This document shows positions 52,516 through 62,500 of a stretch of DNA of 64,000 bases, in pieces. The stretch is from CADEED01 sp043747835. GTDB lineage: Bacteria; Pseudomonadota; Gammaproteobacteria; Steroidobacterales; Steroidobacteraceae. The stretch spans positions 1 to 64,000 of the forward strand of contig JAYTOK010000135.1 in assembly GCA_043747835.1 (NCBI GenBank), read 5' to 3'. Every line of letters starts with the position of its first letter. The first letter of the stretch is position 1. The notes below the pieces were generated by a model, which ran no database searches, was not told where the DNA came from, and was given only the letters and a program-made list of their open reading frames with translations. The position numbers and the translations under genes are program-made.

Positions 52516-54639
52516 ATGGACGCGGGTGCGCCGCCCGACGACACAGGACTCGCTTCGCTCGCCATCATCGGGCGCTTCCACGGCATTCCGGTCGATCCCA
52601 GCCAGTTGCGGCATGATTTCGCGAAGAACCGTGAGGTGTTCGCACCCTCCGATCTCGTTCTCGCCGCGAGAAAACTGGGCCTAAAGGCGAAGGAGCTGAA
52701 ATCAGACTGGGCGCGCATCGCCCAGACCGCGCTTCCCGCGCTGATCCAGCAACGCGACGACAGATGGCTGGTCGCCGCGAAGATCGTCGAAGACCGCATC
52801 CTGCTGCACGACACCGTGACGAACGCACCCGTGGCGCTGACGCGCGCGGAGTTCGAGGAACGGTGGAGCGGCCGCGTCATTCTCGTGACGAAGCGCAGCC
52901 TACTGCCTGGCATGACGGGAAAGTTCGATCTGTCGTGGTTCATCCCCGCGATCGTCAAATACCGCAAGCAGTTCAGCGAAGTCATCGTCGCGTCGTTCTT
53001 CATCCAGATCCTGGCGCTGGTCTCGCCGCTGTTCTTCCAAGTCATCATCGACAAAGTCCTCGTCCACAACGGGATGACGACGCTCGACGTGCTGGCGATC
53101 GGGCTTCTGATCGTCGCGTTCTTCGAGGTGATCCTCGGCGGCCTGCGGACCTATCTCTTCTCGCACACCACAAATCGCGTCGATGTCGAGCTCGGCGCGC
53201 GGCTGTATCACCACCTGCAACGCCTGCCGATCGCGTTCTTCCAGTCGCGGCCCGTCGGCACCTTCGTCGCGCGCATGCGCGAGCTCGAGACCGTGCGCTC
53301 GTTCATCACCGGCTCCGCATTGACCGTGCTCATCGATGCGGTGTTCACGATCGTGTTCTTCGCGGTGATGTATTTCTACAGCCCGACGCTGTTCTGGATC
53401 GTGCTCGCGACCGTGCCGTGTTACGCCGCGCTGTCGTACTTCGTGATCCCAGTCCTGCGCCAGCGCCTTGACGACAAGTTCCAGCGCACGGCGGAGAACC
53501 AGGCATTCCTCGTCGAGTCCGTGCACGCGGCCGAGACCGTGAAGGCGATGGCCGTCGAGCCGCAGATGCAGCGTCGCTGGGAGGAGCAACTCGCGGGTTA
53601 CGTCACGGCGGGATTTCGCGCGAGCCAGCTCGGCAACGTGTCGAACCAGATCGCGACGCTGATCAGCCGCGTGGCCACCGTCTGCACGTTGTGGGTGGGC
53701 GCGCGGCTCGTGATGAGCGGGGACCTCACGATCGGCCAGCTCGTCGCGTTCAACATGCTCGCCGGGCGCGTTAGCGGTCCGATCCTGCGCGTGGTGCAGC
53801 TCTGGCGGGACTTCCAGCAGGCGCGGGTGTCGATTGAGAAATTAGGCGAGATTCTCAATGCCTCCGCGGAGCCGGGATACTCGGGACAGCGCTCGACGCT
53901 CGCGCGCGTGAACGGGCGAGTGACTTTCGATCGCGTGAGCTTCCGGTATTCGCCGAACCGTGCCGAGGCGCTCAAGAACGTGTCGATCGACGTGCGCCCC
54001 GGCGAAATCATCGGGATCGTCGGTCGTTCCGGGTCGGGCAAGAGCACATTCTCGAAGCTGATACAGCGCCTGTACGTGCCGGAGGCGGGTCGCGTCTCCA
54101 TCGACGGCACCGATCTCGCGCTGATCGATCCTTCTTCGCTGCGCCGTCAGATCGGGGTGGTATTGCAGGAGAACGTCGTGTTCCGGCGCACCGTGCGCGA
54201 GAACATCGCGCTCGCCGATCCCGGCGCGCCGCTCGATGCCGTCATGGAGGCTGCTCGACTCGCGGGCGCGCACGAATTCATCCTCGAGCTGCCGTTCGGC
54301 TACGAAACCATCATCGAAGAGCACGGCGCGAACCTCTCCGGCGGGCAGCGCCAGCGCATCGCGATCGCGCGCGCATTGCTGACGAATCCGCGCGTGCTGA
54401 TCTTCGACGAGGCGACCAGCGCGCTCGACTACGAGTCCGAGCGAATCATCCAGGACAACATGCGCCTGATCTGCAAGGGACGGACCGTGTTCGTGATCGC
54501 GCACCGGCTCTCCGCCGTGAAGCCGTCGGATCGCATCATCATGCTCGACAAGGGCGAGATCGTCGAAGAGGGGCCGCATCGCGAGCTCATAGCGCGCGGC
54601 GGGCACTACGCCGCGTTGTTCAACCAGCAGGCCGCGTGA
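52516..54639 (+). CDS. Type I secretion ABC exporter with degenerate C39-like domain (HlyB type)
   Basis: 707 residues. N-terminal ~130 residues are a C39-peptidase-like domain (LASLAIIGRFHGIPVDPSQL) without the catalytic cysteine, as in HlyB-type exporters of RTX proteins, where it binds rather than cuts the substrate. Six TM helices follow (~155-440), then the nucleotide-binding domain with Walker A GRSGSGKST, signature LSGGQRQRIAIARALL and Walker B LIFDEATSALD. The ATG at 52516 has AGGAA 9 bases upstream; a GTG at 52495 is an alternative. Operon with the HlyD-like gene 4 bases downstream. Confidence 0.95.
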   Translation: MDAGAPPDDTGLASLAIIGRFHGIPVDPSQLRHDFAKNREVFAPSDLVLAARKLGLKAKELKSDWARIAQTALPALIQQRDDRWLVAAKIVEDRILLHDTVTNAPVALTRAEFEERWSGRVILVTKRSLLPGMTGKFDLSWFIPAIVKYRKQFSEVIVASFFIQILALVSPLFFQVIIDKVLVHNGMTTLDVLAIGLLIVAFFEVILGGLRTYLFSHTTNRVDVELGARLYHHLQRLPIAFFQSRPVGTFVARMRELETVRSFITGSALTVLIDAVFTIVFFAVMYFYSPTLFWIVLATVPCYAALSYFVIPVLRQRLDDKFQRTAENQAFLVESVHAAETVKAMAVEPQMQRRWEEQLAGYVTAGFRASQLGNVSNQIATLISRVATVCTLWVGARLVMSGDLTIGQLVAFNMLAGRVSGPILRVVQLWRDFQQARVSIEKLGEILNASAEPGYSGQRSTLARVNGRVTFDRVSFRYSPNRAEALKNVSIDVRPGEIIGIVGRSGSGKSTFSKLIQRLYVPEAGRVSIDGTDLALIDPSSLRRQIGVVLQENVVFRRTVRENIALADPGAPLDAVMEAARLAGAHEFILELPFGYETIIEEHGANLSGGQRQRIAIARALLTNPRVLIFDEATSALDYESERIIQDNMRLICKGRTVFVIAHRLSAVKPSDRIIMLDKGEIVEEGPHRELIARGGHYAALFNQQAA

Positions 54640-54643
54640 CGTC

Positions 54644-56014
54644 ATGAGCAAACTCGACATTGCCCGCGGCGTGACGGAGATGGAGTTCCTGCCCGCGGCG
54701 CTCGAGGTGCAGGAGAAGCCGCCGTCGCCCGTGGGCCGCGCCACGATGTGGATCGTGATCGCGCTGGTGGTGATTGCGTTCGTGTGGTCCGTGCTCGGGC
54801 GCATCGAGATCGTGGCCGTCGCGCCGGGCAAGTTCATTCCGTCCGGGCAGGTCAAGGTGATCCAGGCGTCGAACATCGGACGCGTGAAGGCGATTCACGT
54901 GAGCGATGGCGATGCGGTGACGGCGGGGCAGGCGTTGATCGAGCTCGACCCCACGCTCGCCGATGCCGATCGCGAGCGGCTGCAAAGCGACTGGATCGCC
55001 GGCACGCTGGAGCTTTCGCGCTGGCGCGCGTTCGCCTCGTGGCTGGAGACCGGCAAGGCCGGCGACATCAAGACTGATGCCGAGGCGGCGTTCGCGACCG
55101 TCAATCTACAGCAGCCGGAGAGCAGCGTGAATCTGCAGCGGGCGTTGTTGACCCAATCGATTGCGGAACAACGTTCCAAGGTCGCGACCATCGACCAGCA
55201 GCTGGCGCGGCGGCGAGCGGATGCGCAGTCCACCGAGCAGGTGCTGGAGAAGCTGCGCAAGACGTTGCCGCTCGTGACGCAGCGCGCCGAGTCGGTGAAG
55301 AAGCTGTCGGAGTCGAATCTGATCGCGAAGAACACCTATCTCGAGATCGAGCAGGAGCGGATAGAGGCCGAGCAGGATCTTGCGGCCCAGCAGTCGGCGC
55401 TTGTGTCGACGAATGCTGCGATGGCGGAGCTGATGGAGCAGAGGTTGCTGGCGCTCGCCGAGGCGCGGCGGACGGCGTACGAGAAGGTGGAGGTGTTGGG
55501 CGCGCGCGTGTCGTCGCAACAGCAGGAGCTGGTGAAGGCAAGGGATATCGCGAGCAATCAGGTTCTCGTGTCGCCCGTCGAGGGAATCGTTCAGCAGCTG
55601 AAGGTGCACACCATTGGCGGTGTCGTGCAGCCGGCGGAGGCGCTGCTCGTCGTCGTGCCGAAGGATCAGTTGCTGGAAGTCGAGGCGCGGGTTCTTAACA
55701 AGGACATCGGGTTCGTGCGCGCCGGGCAGTCCGTGACCGTGAAGGTGGAGTCGTTTCCGTTCACGCGGTATGGCGCGCTCGAGGGGACGGTCAGCAGCGT
55801 GAGCCGGGATGCGATCACGGATGAGAAGTTAGGGTTGTATTACTCGGCGCGAGTGCGCGTGCCGAAGGCGACGATGAGGATCGATGGGGTGGATGTGTTG
55901 TTGTCGCCGGGGATGGCGGTGACGGCGGAAGTGACGACGGGGACGAGGAGATTGATCGAGTTTGTCTTGAGTCCGGTGACGGCGCATTTGGATGAGAGTG
56001 GGAGAGAGAGGTAG
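54644..56014 (+). CDS. HlyD family type I secretion membrane-fusion protein
   Basis: 456 residues: a cytoplasmic N-terminus (~33), a TM helix (WIVIALVVIAFVWSVLG), lipoyl half-motif (GRVKAIHVSDGDAVTAGQALIELDP), a long coiled-coil hairpin (~115-300) that docks on TolC, the second half-motif and a beta-barrel domain ending TGTRRLIEFVLSPV. With the ABC exporter it forms the inner-membrane part of the channel; no TolC gene is in the window. Starts 4 bases after the exporter stop. Confidence 0.95.
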   Translation: MSKLDIARGVTEMEFLPAALEVQEKPPSPVGRATMWIVIALVVIAFVWSVLGRIEIVAVAPGKFIPSGQVKVIQASNIGRVKAIHVSDGDAVTAGQALIELDPTLADADRERLQSDWIAGTLELSRWRAFASWLETGKAGDIKTDAEAAFATVNLQQPESSVNLQRALLTQSIAEQRSKVATIDQQLARRRADAQSTEQVLEKLRKTLPLVTQRAESVKKLSESNLIAKNTYLEIEQERIEAEQDLAAQQSALVSTNAAMAELMEQRLLALAEARRTAYEKVEVLGARVSSQQQELVKARDIASNQVLVSPVEGIVQQLKVHTIGGVVQPAEALLVVVPKDQLLEVEARVLNKDIGFVRAGQSVTVKVESFPFTRYGALEGTVSSVSRDAITDEKLGLYYSARVRVPKATMRIDGVDVLLSPGMAVTAEVTTGTRRLIEFVLSPVTAHLDESGRER

Positions 56015-56067
56015 AGGCGTTTTTGCGCTATGGGCCGTATAAGTCGGAATCCTTTAGGGGAGGCACG

Positions 56068-56535
56068 ATGATTGACATTTTCAGTGAGACTTTGGAGCAA
56101 CCAATGCCGTTCGTATTTGAAGATATCGACTCTCCCGCAAAACAAGAAAAGGCCGACGCATTCGCGCGTTTGTCACCATTCTCACGTGGAAGGGCAGACT
56201 TAAAAAAGTGGTTAGTCGATCCGGAGCAAGGGCTGTACTTCTTGAATCTCAGTGGAGGTGGCCCTGACAGCCCTTACTACCTAGTTCTTGCGGACGCGGA
56301 TGGAACCGCGCTGCTGCAGGCGCGAGGCCTTCAGTCCGTCAGCGGTCCGTATCGTCCGAAGAGTGTCGATGTCGTATGGGATATTGACAGCATCACGATT
56401 GCCGCTCACGCAAGGGGGCAGGAGGAACACTTGCTCGCGCGACTCCGCGAGGCGCTCGACGCCTACGGAAGTTTCGGGAATCCGGAAGTCACGCGATCGG
56501 TTCGCGCGAACTTGCCAGCACCGATCGTTCGATAG
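56068..56535 (+). CDS. Small protein of unknown function between the T1SS genes and the RTX gene
   Basis: 155 residues, no signal peptide or TM helix, mixed alpha/beta by eye (GLYFLNLSGGGPDSPYYLVLAD, SVDVVWDIDSITIAAHARGQEEHLLARLREALDAYG). Not recognised. ATG at 56068 chosen for the strong GGGGAGG just upstream; a TTG at 56023 would add 15 residues. It sits 53 bp after hlyD and 17 bp before the giant RTX gene, so a partner of that protein (chaperone, activating enzyme or immunity protein) is possible. It lacks the features I know of HlyC-type acyltransferases. Codon use is less GC-biased than upstream genes. Confidence 0.75.
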   Translation: MIDIFSETLEQPMPFVFEDIDSPAKQEKADAFARLSPFSRGRADLKKWLVDPEQGLYFLNLSGGGPDSPYYLVLADADGTALLQARGLQSVSGPYRPKSVDVVWDIDSITIAAHARGQEEHLLARLREALDAYGSFGNPEVTRSVRANLPAPIVR

Positions 56536-56552
56536 TCCGCGAGAGCATTCCA

Positions 56553-59500
56553 ATGGCAACAATCGACTCGGTGATTGAAGAAACCAAAAACTGGCGGTCG
56601 TCGAGGACCATTGATGCCAGCGTGGCGCTGACAGAGGCGCAACTGATAGAGCTAGCACAGTTTCTGCAGGCGAAGGTGGCCGAGCTCTCCATCGCACCGG
56701 AGGGGAAGCTACCGGATGCTACCGCGATCGCTTTCTCTGGAAAGATTGGTGACACCTGGGCTTCCGATCTGGCCGAACAGAGAGCCGCCGCCAGCAACGG
56801 GGCCAAATACACCATCAAAGACACCGAGGCCGGTCGCCTCTTAAATACCGACGCTTTCAAAGATGCTGTTTTCCGTGCAGCCGGTACGACCGAGCTCGGC
56901 ATTCAATTGTTGAGCGGAAAGATAAATGGCGTGAGGGTCTCGCAGTACGGCATCTCTAATATCCTCTCGATCGATGATCAGGTTTCGCTACGCTTTGCTC
57001 AGAGCGCGCGTGGGTCTGTCGAAATCATCGCGGACAAGTTCAATTCAAACTCGGTACTAGCGCTCACCGAGTTTCCCGCTTTCGTCTCAAACGCCGATGT
57101 TCCGTCGGTGTCGGGAATCACGCGAGAGACCTATCAAGCATTGTTGCAAACACTGCCGTCGCACCAAGTGGCGGAAGTACTGCATACCCTTGCGCTCGCC
57201 GGTGAATCAATTCGTGGAGGGAAGCTTTCAGTCGCGGTCGATGGCGTAACCAAGACTCAACTCGAGTTCGTCATGGAGAAGGCGGGCCCCGAGAGCGTTC
57301 GCGAGAATCTTAGGAAAGCGAAGGTTTCATTGTCCCATCCTGCGGTCCGCGCGCTTGGTCCGCTTGGAGTAGTTGCTGACCTGATTTCAATGTATGCCGC
57401 TGCGAACGAAGCTTCCGAGCATGCAAAGGCAGGGCGTCACTCTGAAGCCGCGACGGTCGTGATGGAATGGAGCGCTCGTTTCAGCGGGAGCATGGCCGGC
57501 GGCATTGCCGCAGCGGAAATCGTAGGGACAGCTTTGGCGCCGCTTGCGGCGACGGGGCCGCTTGGTGCGGCTGGTTGGGGAATTCTGACTCTGATGGCGG
57601 GAATTGCGGGTGGAATTCTCGGTGACCAAGTGATTGCCGAGCTGTTCGAGCCCTTCGGATCGGATCCAACTTGGAATCTCACGACAACAGTCCAGATCGC
57701 TTCGAAAAATGATGCGGAAGGGTTGGCATATCGGTATGCGCTTGCGGAACTGAATCCGATAGCGCTGCTCATGGGTGTGCCGCCGAACCCGGCCGCGTTG
57801 GCGCTGTACGACCCGGCGACGGGCGCAGGTCTAATAACCCGAGGATGGATTGAAGCCCGCTGCATCATGATGGCGGCATTCGTCGAATACTATGGTCGCG
57901 ACGAAGAGAACGATCGTCTTCTCTCGAAATCCTTCGCCCTGCCGTTCAACTATTCGGGTGACGTTGTAATGTCCGACGCGTCGTTCGGCGCGGACGGCAA
58001 TCTCACGATCGACGGATTTGACTTTGGATTCACGCAGCCGCGCTACCTTCGTTTCGGCGATCAATCCGTAAACACCCTGACTGGCGGCGATCGGGATGAC
58101 CGTCTGTTCGGCGAAGGTGGCGACGACACACTGACCGGCGGCGACGACGGAAATTCTGCGGAAAAGGACTATCTAGAAGGTGGCCTCGGTAACGACACCT
58201 ACATTTACCGCCGCGGTGACGGCCAAGACATCATTCTCGATATTGGTGGTAGCGACCATCTCCAAATCGCCGGTGAAGTCGTGTCGGGCACGTTTGTCAG
58301 GACGGTTGACCCACGCTATCCGATTCGCAACGCCTGGACACTCGAAGACGCAGAGGAAGGCGAGCTATACCTCACGCTGCTCTCGGGCAGCCTCGAAGAC
58401 GGCACGCTGGAGATCACTGGATCACGGCTTGGCGACGGAGGCAGCATCACCATCGAGCACTTCTCGAGCGGTCAATTCGGCTTCGATCTCGGAGCGATGG
58501 AGCGAATCCGGGAGATCCGCGGCAATGGACAGTTCAGCGAAGGCAATGGCTCCGCTTTTGTCATTCCGCTTTCGAGCTTGGGTGCGCCAGGCCAAGTTGT
58601 CCGCTTCGCGGTGGGGCCTGCATTTCGTGACTTCGTGAGGCTGAGCTACGCCGGCACGAACTATGATTTCAACGGCGACGGTACTCTTCAGATCACGCTG
58701 GAAGGCGGCGAGCGTTCGCTCTCCGTCGTCCTGTTCTCATCTCGAAACGTTCAACAGAACACGCTTTTCAACTTGTCCGCGGTCTTGCTAGATCTCGCGG
58801 GCGATCCGATCTCGGGTTCGGGCGCGTTTGTCCCGATCACGATCGAAGCGATCGGTCAACCGACGGAGAATCCGCTGCCGGCCACCTACACGGTCGATGG
58901 GGATCAAGATCCGCTGCGCGACTCACAAGGTGAGATCGTCTATGACCAGTGGCACAACATCGTTCCGATCGGCGCAGATCCGGGGCGCGATGACAATCTC
59001 TTCGGCACGCCAGCGAACGATCTAATGAGCGGCGGCGAGGGCACCAACTACTACTTCACGGAACAGCACGGCGGCCAGGATCGCATCGTCGGTGGAAGCT
59101 GGATGGACATCGCGATCATGGGGTCGGGCGACGATGTCGCAATCGGCGGCAATGGTCGCGATCGTCTCGCTGGAAATGGCGGAAGCGATCGTATTTATGC
59201 GGTTTCGGAGGTAACGGAGGACTACGCGAAAGAGCGCGGAGTTGTCGATACGAACGGTAGTGGCTTTGAAGATTTTCTGACCGGCGGAGCGGGCAATGAT
59301 TTGCTCGTTGGCTCCGAGTCTCGCGACGTGCTCAGCGGAGGCGCGGGCAAAGACACCCTCATCGCCGGCGCTGGCGACGACTTTGTTCTGGGAGACCGCG
59401 ACTACTTTCCCGCGTGGCAACCCGACAACTACGATCCAGATCCGTGGAGCGTCACGGTTGCTATTGCCATCTCCCCCGGACCGAACGGCACGCTTCTGGA

Positions 59501-62500
59501 GACTTATACATACACGGTCGTGAACGCAATTCGTTACGACCGGCCTGATCCTGACGGTGACGATGTCATTTACGCAGGCGGTGGCAACGACGTCGTTCTC
59601 GCGGGTGGTGGCAACGACCTGGTTTACGGAGAGACGGGCAACGACGTCATCTTCGGATCCTTGGGTGACGACGTGATCGTTGGCGGCGTTGGGGACGACG
59701 TTCTGATTGGTGGTGATCTTGGCGATTCCGCCAAGGACGACGATGCTTTGTATGGTGGCGACGGCAACGACAAACTATCCGGTTACGGCGGAAAAGATCA
59801 GCTGCTTGGAGGTAACGGCGATGACGTTCTCGTGGGTGATGCTGGCGACGCCTTTGATGGCGAAGACATCCTCGACGGTGGCACGGGGAATGACACCCTG
59901 ATCGGTGGAGGCAAAGCGGACGCTCTCAAGGGAGGCGCAGGAAATGACCATATTTATGGGGACGACGACGAAGCAAACCAACAAGAGGCTGCGGGCAACG
60001 ATTTGATTGAAGGCGGAGACGGCGACGACGTGGTTGCCGGCTATGGCGGAGCCGACAACATCGATGGCGGCGAGGGTAACGACCTGCTCAATGGTGACGG
60101 CAATGCCGATGCAGACGAGTTTGGAGGCGGCGACGTAATAGCGGGCGGAAACGGAAACGATATCGTTGTCGGGGGAGGGGGCGCGGACACGATTCACGGT
60201 GGGGCCGGACAAGACGAATTGTTTGGCGATGCCTCATACACGCCGGGCGAATTCATGGGGGACGACGTCATCGATGGCGGTGACGGCGACGACACCATCA
60301 CTGGTCACGGTGGCGGCGACACGTTGTTAGGTGGGGCAGGCCACGACATCATGATGGGGGATGGCTCGAATGTGACGCCTGTCAGCGTGCAAGGCGACGA
60401 CGTCATGGATGGCGGTGACGGGAACGACTTGATGGTGGGCGACGGCGGCAACGACCAGTTGTACGGAGGCGCCGGCGACGACCAGCTCAGCGGTGGCGAG
60501 GGCAACGACCTGCTGGTCGGAGGAGACGGAGCGGACCAGATTCAAGGGGACGCAGGAAACGATGTTCTGGTGGGGGGCAGTGAGGATTTCCTCTTCGGAG
60601 GTGCAGGGGACGATACATACGTCATCACCAGCCTCGACGGTCGTTTCAACATCTTCGACAACCAAGGCTCCAACACGATCATTGTAAGCGGCGGCACCCA
60701 ACCGGAAGGCGCGCGGCTCCGGATGTCCGGGGGCAACGTGCTGCTTGTCTACGACGAGACCAACTTTTCGGTCTTGAGCGCCGACACATTTGCAAGCTTC
60801 GACAACTTCGACTTCGGGAGTGGACAGTCGCTAACTTCCGTGCAAATGCACTCCAGGTTCACGCCCGGCCAGTCACTTGATCGGTTGATCCGGCTGAATG
60901 GTGGGGTCGGCCCGGGAGATTTGTCATTTCGTGCTCGTGGCAACGACCTCATCATCCTTTCGTCCGCTCTCAATACGAATTGGTTTGATGCCGCAGCTCT
61001 AACGGCGAACAATGTTCTCTTCCGTACCGCCGATCGCACCGAGTATGGGGGAGCCCCTGGCGGGTCCGCCGCGCTCGTGCTTTCGAATTGGTATCTCAGC
61101 AATTCCCAGACGTATGTGAACAGCCTGCTTGCGGAGAACGGCGCAAGTCTAAATCTGCTCGACTATGCTCCCTATCTACAGCGCGAGTTTTCGGGCGATG
61201 ATTCGGACAATGAATTGGAGTTTGCTTCGGGATGGTTTCGAGTCAGTGCGCTCGGCGGCAATGACACGGTCCGGACTTCCAACGGTTTTGATTTCCTGGA
61301 CGGCGGAGCCGGTGACGACTCCCTAGATTCAGGCGCGGGAGACGACGTTCTTGTCGGAGGTGACGGCAACGACACATTGCGCGGTGGTGACGGAGACGAT
61401 CAATACAGGTATGCCGCCGGCGATGGCGCCGACTTCATCTCCGATTCGTCGGGACTCGACACCTTGGTCCTGTCAGGCATTGCTCCCCAAGAACTGACCA
61501 TCACGGAATCCGTTCTCGGTCTGCAATTGCAGATCGGCCCATCAAACTTCGGTAATTCGATCTCCATCGCGAGCACTTCTCCATACATTCCGTCAATCGA
61601 CATGATTTCATTCGATGGTGGAATTGTGTGGAATGCCCAGCAGATCGACGGGCACATTTCGGGTAACCGAGTTCCGCGCGTTCTGAATCCTCTTGCGGAC
61701 GCAACGGCGCAAGTTCAGGAAGTATTTTCCCGCACGATTCCCGCAAATGCATTCTTCGATCCCAATGCTGGCGACGTGCTGACTTATACAGCGACGCTGG
61801 CCGACGGTAATGCCCTGCCAACCTGGCTCGCTTTCGACGCAGCGACCCGAACGTTGTCGGGGACGCCGGACTTCGGCGATGCCGCGAACCTGGCGATCGT
61901 CATCATAGCCACGGATCCGGGCGGACTCGCCGCATCCGACACCTTCAGTCTGGTCGTTCCCACTCTGATCGTGTTAACCGGCACGTCCGGAGTCGACAGT
62001 CTCCACGCAACCAACAACAACGCCCATGTGTTGCGCGGCCTTGCGGGCAACGACGGGCTCATCGGCCTCGGTGGCAACGACCGCTTCGAAGGCGGAACCG
62101 GCAACGATGGAATCGATGGAGGTGCGGGCGGGGATACCTTTGTCTGGAATCTCGGAGACGGTCGCGATCAGATCTATAACGGTAGCGACAGCGCGCCTGG
62201 CCAGGTCGACACGCTGTTGCTCGGACCCGGCATCGCGCCGACTGACGTTCGCATTGCCCAATCACCGTTGTCAGCCGGAGACATGTGGGTATATGTGCGC
62301 GACAACGCCACGGGTCTCGAAACACGCGCTTTCGCCATCAATTGGATCTTCAGCTCGTGGGGGCCAGGCGTTCTCGATCGCATTCTTTTCAACGACGGCA
62401 CGATCTGGAATGGCACGGAGATGCTGCGACGCTCGCTGCTCGGCGGCCAATACGATGAGACGTTGATCGGCGATGGCTCAGCCAATCTTCTGGCGGGCAG

